64,000 bases of DNA, taken from Numida meleagris. Lineage: Eukaryota; Chordata; Aves; Galliformes; Numididae. The translations under genes and the position numbers were made by a program. The stretch spans positions 146,923,200-146,987,199 of the forward strand of contig NC_034410.1 of the NCBI RefSeq assembly GCF_002078875.1. The letters run 5' to 3'. The notes below the pieces were generated by a model. The model was not told the origin of the DNA. It did no database searches and worked only from the letters and a program-made list of their open reading frames with translations. The stretch's first letter is position 1, and each line of letters begins with the position of its first letter. This document shows positions 41,480 to 55,734 of this stretch, piece after piece.

Positions 41480-41960
41480 TTGGGATGCTTATGGGACTCT
41501 TGGGATGCTTATGGGGCCGGGGACACCCATGGGTTTTGAGACACTCATTGGGTTGGGGATGTCCCACTGGGACTGGGGGCACCCATGGGGCTGGGGACAC
41601 CAATGGGGCTGCAGAAACCCATGGAGCTGGGGATACCCTCATTGTTCCATGGGGCTGGGGACCCCTGTGGGGCTTGGGACACTCATACGGCTGCAGACAC
41701 CCATGGAGCTGGGGATACCCTCATTGTTCCATGGGGCTGGGGACCCCTGTGGGGCTTGGGACACTCATAGGGCTGCAGACACCCATGGAGCTGGGGATAC
41801 CCTCATTGTTCCATGGGGCTGGGGACCCCTGTGGGGCTTGGGACACTCATAGGGCTGCAGACACCCATGGAGCTTGGGACCCCCATGGGACTAAGGACAC
41901 ATAGTGATTGTCCCATGGGGGCTTGGGACATCCATGGGACTGGGGACACCCTGTTTGTCC
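41480..41960 (+). repeat. 82-base tandem repeat in the TIGD5 3' flank
   Basis: ATTGTTCCATGGGGCTGGGG begins at 41641, 41723 and 41805, giving three near-identical units with a period of exactly 82 bases. Partial, more diverged units with GGGGACACCCATGGGGCTG lie on both sides. The array begins within 50 bases of the stop codon and is probably in the 3' UTR. Confidence 0.92.
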
Positions 41961-42423
41961 TATGGGTTGTAAATGGAGGTCCCAACAATGGAGAGTCAAC
42001 AATTTAGGGCTAATGGGATTGGGTTTTTTTGTGTGTGACACCCTCCATACGTTGCATAACCGAGGGTCGGTTGTATTTAGGAGGTGCTATTTTGTAATCC
42101 CAGGATGGTCTCTGGGAGATGAGATGAGTGCCCTCTGCCAACTCCACAGGGAAATGGAGTCACATTGGGACACTGGGGCAAACTGCTGCATTTCCATTTC
42201 CTGGGGTGCTTTCCTAAAGGGGTTGGTGGTACCCTTCCTGCTGCCAAAGTGTTTTCCTGCCAAAACAGGGAGATATGAATTAAGCAGCTCTTTTATCAAC
42301 CTGATTTTGTTTAAATTTGAGCCTAAGTATTGTAAGAAAGGGGGAAAAAAATCACTAGAGCTAACTTGTGGGGTGGGTGTTTTTACTTGTTGTCTTTGCC
42401 TCCTAATTTCAGAGTTTATGAAG

Positions 42424-42429
42424 ATTAAA
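42424..42429 (+). terminator. TIGD5: Possible TIGD5 polyadenylation signal ATTAAA
   Basis: No AATAAA was found on the plus strand between the TIGD5 stop and PYCR3. This ATTAAA, about 1 kb after the stop, is the best candidate. Confidence 0.25.
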
Positions 42430-42489
42430 AGGATTTTTATTCCTGCTCTGAGGTTGTCCTTTGTAAATGATCCCTCAGAGCCACTGCAG

Positions 42490-42592
42490 TGTAGGGTTTG
42501 GATTTGGGGTGGTCCTGTGTGGAGCCAGGGGTTGGACTCCATGATCCTTGTGGGTCCCTTCCAACTTGGGGTATTCCATGGTTCTATGGCTC
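42490..42592 (+). repeat. CR1 3' fragment
   Basis: Forward CR1 tail: GGTTGGACTCCATGATCCTT, CCCTTCCAACTTGGGGTATT, then CATGGTTCTATGG. Confidence 0.7.
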
Positions 42593-42819
42593 ATCCCAAC
42601 TCTTCACTCCAAAATTACATCCCTATCCCTGTCTTGGTGCCATACCAGATGGACCCAGAGGTCCCTTCAACCTCAACCACTCTGTGACACTGTGACCTCC
42701 ATCTCGCCCATCATGGTGGCACCAACCCCACTGCTGCCACCTCCACATGGATGCATCCCACTGAACTCAGAGGACAGAAGGAACCAGAAAAAGCCAAACT
42801 TGCCACCACACTGCCCACT

Positions 42820-42825
42820 TTTATT
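42820..42825 (-). terminator. PYCR3: PYCR3 polyadenylation signal
   Basis: Plus-strand TTTATT gives AATAAA on the minus strand, about 570 bases after the PYCR3 stop. The predicted 3' UTR therefore includes the repeat at 42900-43360. Confidence 0.6.
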
Positions 42826-42899
42826 AGGTCCCACTCCATGGTGGCCACATACTTCAGCATCTCCCGCCTCCAGCGAGGATCTCCCAGAAAGCTCAAGGA

Positions 42900-43360
42900 C
42901 CCTTTAGGGCTTTGGTTTGGGGTCACCATGGTTTGGTCTGGTGGCACCAGTCTTGAGGTTGATGTCACCAAGTTTTGGTCTGGTGGCTTCCATTTGGGAT
43001 CACCAGGCTTTGGTCGGGTGGAACTAGGCTTTGGTTTAGGGTCACCATACCTCAGTCTGGTGTCACCAGGCTTCGGTTCGCTGGCCAACATGATTTGCTT
43101 TGGTGGCACCATTCTTCAGTTTGGTGTCATTGTGCTTGAGTCTGGGGTCACCATGCTTCGGTTTGCTGTCATGAATGCTTCGGTCTAGGGTCACCAGGCT
43201 TCAGTTTGGTTGCTTCAGTTTGGTGGCACCATGCTTTGGATTGGTGGCTTCAGTTTGGGGTCACCATGCTTCAGTTTGGTAGCACCATGTTTTAGTCTGG
43301 GGTGAACAGCCTTCAGTTTGGTGACACCATGGTTTGGTTTGGTGGCACCAGGAGCTGTGG
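42900..43360. repeat. Minisatellite in the predicted PYCR3 3' UTR
   Basis: Imperfect units of about 22-26 bases such as TTTGGTCTGGTGGCACCA and CTTCAGTTTGGGGTCACCA repeat across 460 bases. In the PYCR3 transcript the sense strand is rich in CCAAA and GGTG/TGGTG blocks. Confidence 0.85.
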
Positions 43361-43393
43361 TCCTCACCACCACAGGATGAGATGGGATGTCCA

Positions 43394-46300
43394 TTAATCC
43401 TCCCCCATTTCGCACGCCCGTTCAGTGGCTGCTTGCACTGCATTCATGACAGTGGCCCTCAAAGCGCCCTTCTCCAGTTGGTACAACCCATGGATGGTGG
43501 TCCCACCAGGTGTGCAGACGTCCCCGCGAAGCTTTGCTGGGTGCTCACCGGTCTCCAGTAGCATCTTCGCTGCGCCCTGGAGATGTATGGGATCAAGAGG
43601 TTCCCTCAAACCTCCTTTTTGTTCAGGGATCACAGCATCATCTCATCATTGGATGGAGGATCACCATGTCCTCACACTGATCTATAGGATAAGGACCCCA
43701 TAGAAGGGACAGCGATGTCCCCACAGAGCTCTGTGGCACATGGTCATCCCAAAGGGGACAGCCCTGTCCCCATGTCCCCACATTGCTCTATAGGGGAGGG
43801 ACACCAGAGCTGGGGTTGGACAAGGCCGTCCCCATGTCCCTTTGCTGCTCTATGGGACAGGGACTCCAAGGGGTGGAGTCAGAGATGTCCCTATACTGAT
43901 CTATAAGGAAGGAGCACCCAAGGCTGGGGATAGGGCTATCCCCACATCCCCATAACTGCTGCATAAGGACAACCTCATGGACTCACCAGCAGAGTCTGGG
44001 CTGTGATCCTACTGGCCAGGCCCACCGGCATCCCCATCTTCACAGCCCCCTCGGCCATGGCTTCAGCGAACAGATACACCTGCAGGGGAAAAGCAGTGGG
44101 GAGAAGAGGGGACCCCAAAAGCTGAGCATTCCAATATGGTGAATGGTACTTACGTAGGCAACACCACTGCCACTGAGCCCAGTGTGGATGTTGATATAGG
44201 GCTCGGGGACCTCCTCACACAGCCCACATGGGGACAGCAGGGACTGGAGCAGCTCTGCATCCCCATCCCTGACCCCAGTGCCACGGGAGAACACGGCAGC
44301 TCCCACCTGCAGTACGCAGGGCAGATTGGGCATCAGGCGCAGCACCTTCGTCCCTGCAGGGAGCAGCTGTGGGGGAATAGGGTCAGTGGGAGGTGATGGA
44401 GGTCAGCTGTGGGTTGGGGGATTGGGAAGCAGAGAAAGAGGAAAAAGAGCAGGAGGGAGAAGAGGAGGAAGAATAAGAGGAAGAGGAGCACACCCACCCG
44501 CTGCAGCTTCTGCAGGGTGACACCGGCCGCCAGAGAGATGAGGAGGTGCTGGGGGGTGACAGCAGGACGCAGCTCCTGCAGCACTGTGGGCAGCACGTGG
44601 GGCTTGGTGGCCAGGAAAACCACTGTGCTCTCCTGTAGCACCTCCAGGTTGCAATGCGTGGTGCGACAGCCCCACTCCTGCACAAGGGCAGGGGTCAGTG
44701 TCACAATGCCATGCCACAGCCCCATATCACAACCCCATGTCCCAACCTCGCAGCCTAACCCCACTGTCCCAACCCAATGTCCCAAATCCACATTCCAACC
44801 CTGAGGCCCAACCTCACATCCTGACCCCATGTCCCAACCCCATGTCCCAGTCCAACATCACAACCCCTGTGTCCCAACCCAGCACCACAACCCCTGTGTC
44901 CCAATTCAACATCCCAACCCCACGTCCCTCCCCCATGTCCCAACTCCAATGTCTCAATCCCAATGTGTCCCAAACCCAGTTTCCCAACCCCACATTCTGG
45001 CCACGTGCCCCAATCTCCCATCCCAACCCAACATCCTGACCCCATGTCCTGACCCCAATCCAATGTCTCAACCCCATGTCCCAACCCTGCATCCCAATCC
45101 CATGTTCTACCCCCATGTCCCAGCCTCAATGTTCCAATGCCGTATCCCAACCCCATGTCCCAGTCCCATGTCTCAACCTCATTGTCCTGACCCCATGTCC
45201 CCACCTCATGTCCCAGCGCAACATCTCAACCCCACTGTCCCATTCCGATTGTCCTGTTCACAGTGTCCCAACCCAGTGTTCCCTTCCAGGGGACACTTCA
45301 GGACCTTCCACTCTAATGTCCCTCAGAGCACTGCAGAGCCTTACAAAAGGTGACCTCAAATGCCACCTCCCGTTGGGGTTGTCACCCTGTCCCCATGCCA
45401 CTCACCCGCCACACTCCCAGGTTGCGGTCCGAGGGAGCGCTGACAACAATGTTGCTGGCAGGGACCTTCCCTTGGGGACGAAAGAGACAGGGGTGGATGG
45501 GGTGGCCCATAGGATGCCCCAAAACCAGTGGGATAATGCATTGTCCCCAGCCCTGTTGACATGGGGGACATGGAGCAATGGGGATTGAGACACGCCATGG
45601 GGACAGCTGTGGGGACGTCGTTGTGGCACAATGTGGTGACAATGGAGGTGATCCTACATGTTGGGGTCCTGGGTTAGCACTATAGGGAGGGTTGTCACCA
45701 TGTCCCCAAACTGCTCTATGGGACAAGGGACATTCCAGAAAGGTCAGACCTGTCCCCATGTCCTCACATTGTTCTATAGGGGAGAGACACCAGAGTTGAA
45801 CAGGGGTGTGCAGTGCTATGGGACAGGGATGTCCAAGGTAGGAAAGACCTATCCCCATGTCCCCGCACTGCTCTATAGGACAGGGACATCCCAAGGGGGA
45901 CAGCCCTATCCCAATGTCCCAGCACTGATCTATAAGAGAGGACACCAACTGTCCCCATGTCCCCGTGCTGTGCTATGAGACAAGGAGAGGACATCTCAAA
46001 GGGCAACGACTTGTCCCCATGTCCTCGTGTTGATCAATGGGACAGAGACATCCTAAAGTGGACATATCTGTCCCCACACCCCCGCAGTGATCTCTTGGGG
46101 AGGGACACCAGAGTTGGACAGAGGCATCCCCATGTCCCCATACTGCTCTATGGAAGAGGGTCATCCCAGAGGGACAGCCAGGACAAGGCTGTTTTGATCT
46201 ATAGGAAAGAGTCACTGAAGTTGGGGTTGAACATAGCTGTCCCCATTTTGCTCTACCGGACACTGACACTGTTCTATGGGGGCAGGGCCACCTAGGGTGG

Positions 46301-46486
46301 GGGACAGAGCTGTCCCACACCGCTCTATAGGGCAGGACATCAGACCTGGGGCTTTCCCAGGGGTGTCCTCACGTCTCCCCCTCCCAAGACTCTGTCCCCC
46401 ATACCTGCCCGCAGCAGCCCCCGGCCGAGGCCCCCCGCCATCATCCCGGCGCCCACGAACCCCACACGCAGCTCCTCCGCCTCCAT
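43394..46486 (-). CDS. PYCR3: Pyrroline-5-carboxylate reductase 3, 271 aa
   Basis: Six exons (minus order): 46486-46405, 45470-45406, 44677-44498, 44366-44154, 44079-43987, 43576-43394, all in phase; human PYCR3 has 274 residues. The enzyme reduces pyrroline-5-carboxylate to proline with NAD(P)H; PYCR3 is the cytosolic form fed from ornithine. Visible features are the N-terminal Rossmann motif [57 protein letters not shown] and the P5CR signature [13 protein letters not shown] (about residues 230-242). The ATG at 46486 begins directly before the Rossmann fold, so there is no mitochondrial leader. Introns 1 and 2 are almost entirely tandem repeat. Confidence 0.95.
43690..43970. repeat. Degenerate TGTCCCCA repeat in PYCR3 intron 5
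   Basis: Four to five diverged units carry CTGTCCCCATGTCCC and GCTCTATGGGACAGGGAC. They are the same family as the array in intron 1 of this gene. Confidence 0.75.
44700..45270. repeat. C-rich short tandem repeat in PYCR3 intron 2
   Basis: About 570 bases of irregular units with a mean length near 16-18 bases (CCCAACCCCATGTCCCAA, CAACATCCCAACC) fill most of intron 2, starting about 20 bases from exon 3. Confidence 0.88.
45640..46340. repeat. Degenerate GGGACA/TGTCCCC repeat in PYCR3 intron 1
   Basis: Units of roughly 40-70 bases combine CTATGGGACAGGGACA with CTGTCCCCATGTCCCCAC and CTGCTCTA. About ten diverged copies are visible. Similar units lie at 43690-43970 in intron 5. Confidence 0.85.
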
Positions 46487-46640
46487 CGCCCCGCGCCCCG
46501 CCCCCTCGCTCCTCTCCGCTTTCCCATTGATCAGATGAGCCACACCCACGCCCGGCGATTGGAGGGCGCGAGGACAAGGGGGCGTGGCCAAAGTGGGTAC
46601 GCAGCTTCCGGGTGGTTCCGCGTGGTTTGGGGACAGCGTC
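46487..46640 (-). promoter_or_regulatory. PYCR3: PYCR3 promoter
   Basis: CpG-rich DNA upstream of the ATG carries plus-strand GGCGATTGGAGG near 46553, an inverted CCAAT box in correct sense for the minus-strand gene, about 70 bases before the start codon, plus a CACACCCACGCCC GC-type box. Confidence 0.5.
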
Positions 46641-46699
46641 CGGGGTGGGGCCACTGCGGGAGGCACAGTGGGGTGGGGGTGGGACATAGGGACACCCTC

Positions 46700-48060
46700 A
46701 CATTTTGGGGACGTGCTGGGGAGAGTTCGTAACACTATTCAGAAGGTATCTATGCAGCTTTTATGGCCTGGATTTTTTTTTTTTGCGGGGGGAAGGGAGT
46801 GGGTGGCATCTCAACCTTTTTGGGTGCCCTCCACTCTTTTTTCTTCCTATAGAACACCCCCCTCCGTGTCCAGGCAGCCCTACAGCCTGGAATGGGGGTT
46901 TGGGCTGGAAGTGGGGGGTGTCTGTCCTTTACTGTGAGAGGTCTGCTAAGTGTCCCCCTGAATTTGGCGTGGTGGCATTTCATCTCCACCCCAGAGAGGT
47001 GTGAGGTGGTGGTAATGGCAGGCTGGAAATAGAGTGACTTGGGAGGGATGACCATGGGGTGTAGGATGGGAGTCAGAAACCCTAGGGTGTCCCCATTCAA
47101 CCCCAGCATGTCCCCATGCTATGCTGGGGTATCTGTGCCACTCCAGGGTGTCCCCATCCTATACATGGGTTGGACACGTCACCACCCACGCCATGTTTTG
47201 CCGTGCCTTCATACCTGGAGCAGTCCCAGTGATGGTAGGAGAGCCCTGCTTAGCAGGATGGATGTCGCCAGTCCCTGGTGCCCTGGGGAGGACCAAGCTG
47301 AGCTTGGGGACAAGGTGTCTGGGCAAAGTGGCTGTCAGGAGTCTGCATGGTGTAAGCTTGAGCCAGGGGTAGGAGTAGGGTGGGTCCTGCTCCTTGGGAC
47401 CAGCTGGGTCCCCCTTTAAAGCCAGGTCACAGAATTATAGAAGGTCTTCTTCTAGGAATTGGTGTTGTCTCTGTCATGGTCCCTTGGGCCATTGGGAGAG
47501 GTCCTGGTCTTGGAGCATGTGCCCAGGAAGGACTTCTGGGTGGAGGGGTACATCTCTGTGCCCTGCCAAACCCCTTTTTCACACAGCCAGGTGATGCCGG
47601 AACCAGGTGTAGGAGCTGAGCAGTGCTGGGAACCCAAACCCTACAACCCAAACCAGTTCTTGGCCAGCAATGGACCACATGGGACATCCCTTCTCCAGGG
47701 ACACAGTGGGGTTGGTGTCACCCAGTGAGCACCATCAGTGACCTGACAGTCTGCGAACTGCTACTCTAATAGTTGGGGGCATCTCAGGGTCATAATGGAT
47801 ATCTCCTCCATAGGTCCCCATGGTCCCCTTCCCCTCTAATGGCTGGTGACATCTTGAGACCCCAGTGACGATGGGTGTCTACTCCACAGGTCCTTGCTGT
47901 CCCCATGGTCCCCATGCTAGGAGCTCACCAGGACCAGGCAGTGGTTTTGGTCCCTCCAGGAGATGCTTTGCTGGAGGCTATGGGACAGTCCCCATGCCGC
48001 TGCATTTCCCCATGCACCAAAAGCAACACCAAACACTCATCTGTAATTTCTGTGCTGCAG
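46700..48060. other. Spacer between PYCR3 and GFUS
   Basis: About 1.4 kb without recognisable exons. Several frames of 80-125 codons occur on both strands but overlap one another and show no family similarity. Confidence 0.5.
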
Positions 48061-48080
48061 CAACAGCCTCAATCAGCTTC

Positions 48081-48086
48081 TTTATT
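48081..48086 (-). terminator. GFUS: GFUS polyadenylation signal
   Basis: Plus-strand TTTATT gives a minus-strand AATAAA about 415 bases after the GFUS stop codon. Confidence 0.55.
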
Positions 48087-48502
48087 ACAACCTAATTACA
48101 CATAATTAGTAGTGTACTCCATTACAGGAGCTGCCAGCCCATGCCCCAGGGATGACTGTGATCAATGCAACCATAGTGTCTGCTGCTGCTGCTGCCCCAC
48201 TTGGGATCTCTCTGGGGGCAGCAGCACCTTTGGGACCCCCAATCTGCCTCCCAAAGCCCTTGGTGAGGTCTGCACCCTACAGCAGCTAGGAAGGGAGTGT
48301 TACCTGAGCAGGGTCTTTTCTACATAAGATGCTACTTGATGATTTTTCACTATTTTTTCCCCTTCTCCTTGCTCACCCTCAAGCATACTCAGGATCCTGG
48401 CACCCATTTGCTTTGGAAACATCACTGTCAGCCCCCAGACCCCATCCTCTGCCCCAGCAGAGGACAACCCTGAGTTAAAGAAGATGTGTGTGCACTGCTC
48501 CA

Positions 48503-51391
<2,889 letters not shown>

Positions 51392-52189
51392 TCACCTTGG
51401 GGGGCATCCATAGGGACCCCCAGCCCTGGCAGGAGAATTAAACTAATGGGATTATGTTTTCAGGGTTGAAGCTGTTTCTGCAAAAGCAAAGAAAAGGAAA
51501 AGGAAAGAGGAGTATCTGCCAGCGATGCTCCCGGGGCAGTAAAACTCTCGTCATCTGCAGTTGCTAATTAACGAAACCTGTCTGGTGCTGCCACGTGGCT
51601 ACGGCACGGCACAGCCTCCCGGAAATGGCCGTGGAGAGCACGTCCATTCCCTGCATCTCAAAGCAGGGGTCTGTACCCTCCCCATACAGCCCTCTGCACC
51701 CCAATCCCATGTCAGCACCTCCACATCCCCCTGTGTACCCTAGTCCCAGAGCTGCACCCCCCCACACACCATAAATCCCGTGTCAGCACCCTCACACCCG
51801 TGCACCCCAATCCCAGAGCTGCACACCCTAAATCCCATGTCAGTACCCCCATGCCCTCCTGTGCCCCCAATCCTATTGCTGCCCCCCCGGTCCCCAAATG
51901 CCTGCAGAACCCCAGCTGCTCCTCTATTCCTCATCAGAGGGTCCCACCGTGGGACACACCGAGAAGCTCGCCCCACAACGGGGTTTTCCCCTCCCTTCTC
52001 TCCCGCCCCTATCTTGGGGTCCCCTCTCCCATCCCCATGTAGGATGGGGGGTGCTCTTTGATCCCAGTCAAATCACACTTTGTGGGGGGCACCCCCACCT
52101 GTGCCCCCCCCCCAAAACACACATGGTGAGGGGGGATCTCACCTCACCCCTATATCTCCATCCCATGCCGGAGTCCCCGTCCCCCCCCC

Positions 52190-52330
52190 CCCCCGCATAC
52201 GCAGTCTCCCTCCGTCCGCACCTTTCGGTTCGGGCTCGGGCTCCGCCGCAGCCGCGCTTCCTGCGGGTTCCCATCCCCCCCCTCTCCCCGCACCGTCACC
52301 GCCGCCGCTCGGATCCTCGGGAAATGCAGT
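52190..52330 (-). promoter_or_regulatory. GFUS: Candidate GFUS promoter and first exon region
   Basis: This is the only CpG-dense segment upstream of the GFUS start exon (GCCGCCGCTCGG, CGCCGCAGCCGCGC). It probably holds the transcription start, but I could not fix the donor of a first exon. Confidence 0.35.
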
Positions 52331-52339
52331 CCGGCACCG

Positions 52340-52575
52340 AACGTGCACATGTGCGTTTGCAGCTGGCCGCAAACACGCATGCATGCACACATGCACACAC
52401 GCATGGCAGCTGGCTGCAAGCACACGCCTGCATACATGCACACACATGCACACGCACGTGGCAGCTGGCTGCAAACACCCCCGTGTATGCATACATGCAC
52501 ACATGTGCATTGAACATGTGCATGGCAGCTGGCTGCAAACATATCTGTGTATGCACAGCCATATGTGCGTCCCGA
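52340..52575. repeat. Alternating CA/TG-rich repeat with GCAGCTGGCTGCAA modules
   Basis: The element GCAGCTGG[CT][CT]GCAA recurs at 52359, 52406, 52461 and 52525. The spacers are of growing length (47, 55 and 64 bases start to start) and consist of alternating purine-pyrimidine CACACATGCA/GCATGTG. Confidence 0.85.
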
Positions 52576-52579
52576 GTTC

Positions 52580-53115
52580 CTATCTTGCTGCAGGGGAAGG
52601 GGTGTGCAGGTTCCACCCCCCTCCTCCTTAATGCTCAGCTTTGCAAAAGGGATTTCAATGAGCAAAGGCTTAACCACCTTCAGTGCACTTACAGAGGAGA
52701 TTATAACCGAGCAGAGCTTTCTGGTGGGTGGGGAGGAGGTTTCAAAGCCCCTCCAGCTGGCTCGTCCTGTGGGATTTCTGCTGAGCAAAGGCACCGCTCT
52801 CAATTAATTAAAATACTGAAGAATGGGACTAAGGGAGAGCCAGGAAGAAATCTCCTCCCAAGGAGATGTGGTCTCATTGTGGAGGAGTAATAGGATCTCA
52901 CAGCTTTTCAGTCGTTTTCTCCCTCTTCCTTTCTAGTGGCTGAGTCCTGGAAGAGGAACATGCCCTTTTCTTGTTAGAAATACTGAGGAAAACCAGTTTA
53001 ACCCCTTCCTGAGGGCTGTTTTTCCCCAGCACATCAAAGGATGCAACCTTGTGCTGGTTGTCATATGACCAGCCATGTCACATCTGTCCCCTTTCCCAGC
53101 TGGGTGAGTCCCAGC
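52580..53115. other. Intergenic, no gene seen
   Basis: The sequence is of ordinary composition between the GFUS upstream repeat and the first CR1 fragment. A long plus-strand frame enters it from the repeat but carries no recognisable domain. Confidence 0.5.
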
Positions 53116-53120
53116 ACGTC

Positions 53121-53240
53121 ACAGAGTCATAGAATCATAGATTGGAAAAGACCTCCAAGGTCACCAAATCCAACCCCAACTCATCCCCACCAAACCATGT
53201 CTCTAAGTGCCACATCTACATGTGTCCCCATAACCTAGGC
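53121..53240 (-). repeat. CR1 fragment
   Basis: Reversed CR1 tail (AGAATCATAGATTGGAAAAG, ACCAAACCATGTCTC). Confidence 0.82.
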
Positions 53241-53314
53241 TATAGGGTCCTGCATGCTCACTCCATGGGATGAACCTGCAGGTTGGACCCTCCACGCCCT
53301 CCATGGATGGGCAT

Positions 53315-53560
53315 TTTTGGAGAAAGACCTCCAAGATCACCAAGTCCAACCCCAACCCATCCACACCATGCTCACTAACCATGTCCCCAAGCGATACACC
53401 TCCATGTTTCCTGAACTCTTCTGGGGATGGTGACTCCACCACCTCCCTGGGCAGCCCATTCCAATGCCTGTCCACTCTTTCACAGAAGAAATTTTTCCTA
53501 ATATCCAGCCTGAACTTCCCCTTGTGGAATCTTCCCCAGGACATGGGATGCACTAATTTC
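53315..53560 (-). repeat. CR1 fragment
   Basis: A longer reversed CR1 3' region contains CACCACCTCCCTGGGCAGCC and TTTTTCCTAATATCCAGCCT, the typical CR1 end of the reverse-transcriptase gene plus tail. Confidence 0.88.
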
Positions 53561-53564
53561 ACAT

Positions 53565-55730
53565 GTGGAGTCTACAATGAGATTCTGAGGGCTGAAGCTG
53601 CCTTTCTATGCAAGAAAATCCCTTGTTTGCCCTGCAGACATCATCCCATCTTTCATCCACCAGCCGCAGTCAAACTAGCTAAGCCAGGGAAATGCAGAAA
53701 GGCCACGGAAGATTTTCCAGGTGCCAGTGGGAGGAGAACAGCTTTCTGCTGGGAACTTCAGAGCGTAATCCTGGATAACTCGTGTTTCTGCCGAGGAGTT
53801 GCCACACTCAGCTGGAGCCAGAGCCTGGATAACACCGCCATCCTGAGTTAACTGTGGTGCTGGGTTTAAAGATGCTAATTATGGAGCCAATTACTCAAGT
53901 AATGTTGAGGCATGAAGGAAGATCACAGGGAGAGTTGTAAACGTGCAGTGACTGCACAGGATGGGGCAGACTTGTGGCTCTGAAAATTTGGCTTTTTACA
54001 TAATCTAGCAAGATCTGTCAAGCTAGGGATGAAAGCAAGGAGAAGATCCTTATGTTGAGGTGTCTCCTGTGTGGCACAAAGCAGAAGACCTTGCATCAGG
54101 CATGGTAGAGCTTGGGTGACTGTCATAGCTGGAGAACCTCTGTGTCGTCTCTGTAAGGAAGCTTCCTTGTGGGTGACCTATTTCTCTCCAACTGTCTGGT
54201 CATCTCCAGCTCTGCTCTTTCCTCCTGGGAAAGTGAATACAAGCTGCCCAAATGCATCGTGCCCCAGAGTGGAAACCAGCATGCAGCGTTGATTCAAGGA
54301 ACCAGCATGAAAGCGAGCACAAAATGATGAGTCAAGGACAACAGCCATGGTTTTTCCTTGAAATGGGAGGATCCTCTGCATAGGAAATGGGAACTAGTAA
54401 CAATTCAAATGGAAAATTTCTGGACATGGGTTAAGGAAGGAATAAATCTGATGCCTTGCAAACTCATAGGATTGGAAGATTTTGTTGTGCACTGTCATCA
54501 TCGTCATCACTTTGCATTTGGTCCTTCAGTCCTCTTGAAGGAGAGAGGCAAAGAAAAGACCATGCGTGCCCACCATGGTCACGCATAGTCACCATGACTG
54601 CTCTGTGACAGTTGTGGAATTCTGGGGAGGCTGAGAGTCACAATGGGATCAGACACTGGGTGTGGGGCCAACCACACCCCAACCTGTAGCTTGGGAAGGT
54701 GAAAGTGGACCTCCTCCAGCAGGTCCCTCCTGTTGTGTGCCTGGCGTGGGATCTCCTAAGGTTGAGGCATGAAGAAGGCAGACAGGTTGGGCAAGAGGAC
54801 AAACAAGGTGACATGGTCTCCGGATTCTATGGGGTTGTTGGTGAAGGACGGATGCGAGAGAAGCATGTGCTGGTCCATCCATGCTTCCAGGAGCAACAGC
54901 GGTCTGGGTGGTGGAGGACAATGTGGCTTTGAGCTCTTCCCCAGTGCTCTCCGAACTTGTCTGAGCTGAGTGTACCCAAACCAAGCGGCTCTGGAGCAAG
55001 TTGAGGCTCAGACATCCTCTGACATCCCAGAGGGCCTGGCTGCTCAGGCATGTCACAGGGCTGCAGGGAGGTGAGGTCTGCACTGTTCCAGTCCAGGGTC
55101 TGACGTTGAGTTGGCTGAACTCCAAAGGTGAGCAACTCTCTCTCATAAAAGCAAGTATTATGTGAACTTTTTTCTTACATTGATTAGAGTTTACTATAAA
55201 ACAAACTGAAATAAACCCCTCCAGGATAACGGGGCATGTCTCCAGGGCTGATGAGCTGTTTGCACTAAATCACTGGATGAAAAGGCTGAACAGATCCGAG
55301 CCCATTCCAGCTCTCCTTGCCTGGCTCCGAGGCAGGTGATGCTTGGTTTTGATTCCAGGGAAGGGCTTTGTTTCTAGGTAAAAGTTTCATGTTTGAAACG
55401 AGGCCGACTCCAGCTGTGCACTGAGCTCTGGACTCCAGCTGCTCTGGAGAGGTTCTCTTAATTTGCTTTTGATGAATATTTCAGTTCTGCCAATAGCCCT
55501 GGAGACTGCAAGTCTTGCTCCTCAGCTCACCTGTTTTGCAGGAGCCATCCTGCACAGCAGGAATTACAGAAAGCAAAAAAATTAAAGGAGAAGAAAAAGT
55601 GAGCGGCATTGGTGATGGGCAAGTTGGGGGATATGCTTGCTACTCAGATATCTGCATTTGCGGTCCCAGTGTGGGAGGGTGGCACAGGGAAAGTGCCCTC
55701 ATCTCTGTGTACGAGCAGGACCAGGGAGGT
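53565..55730. other. Intergenic, no gene seen
   Basis: About 2.1 kb without clear exons or repeats that I recognise. A minus-strand frame of 165 codons (54649-55146) has no family resemblance and no splice or polyadenylation context. Confidence 0.45.
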
Positions 55731-55734
55731 GAAC

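Noticed and set aside
41641..41886. Regular direct repeats resembling a CRISPR-like array
   Set aside because: Units are contiguous 82-base copies without unique spacers, in a vertebrate genome. It is a minisatellite.
41908..42687. Plus-strand frame of 259 codons after TIGD5
   Set aside because: It starts in the tandem repeat and ends in a CR1 tail. The middle shows no recognisable domain.
51898..52890. Plus-strand frame of 330 codons upstream of GFUS
   Set aside because: The His/Cys/Ala/Thr-rich central part is translation of the CACATGCA repeat. No start context or homologue is recognisable.
54649..55146. Minus-strand frame of 165 codons in the GFUS-keratin spacer
   Set aside because: Ser/Pro-rich with no domain. 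No promoter, splice or polyadenylation features were found around it.
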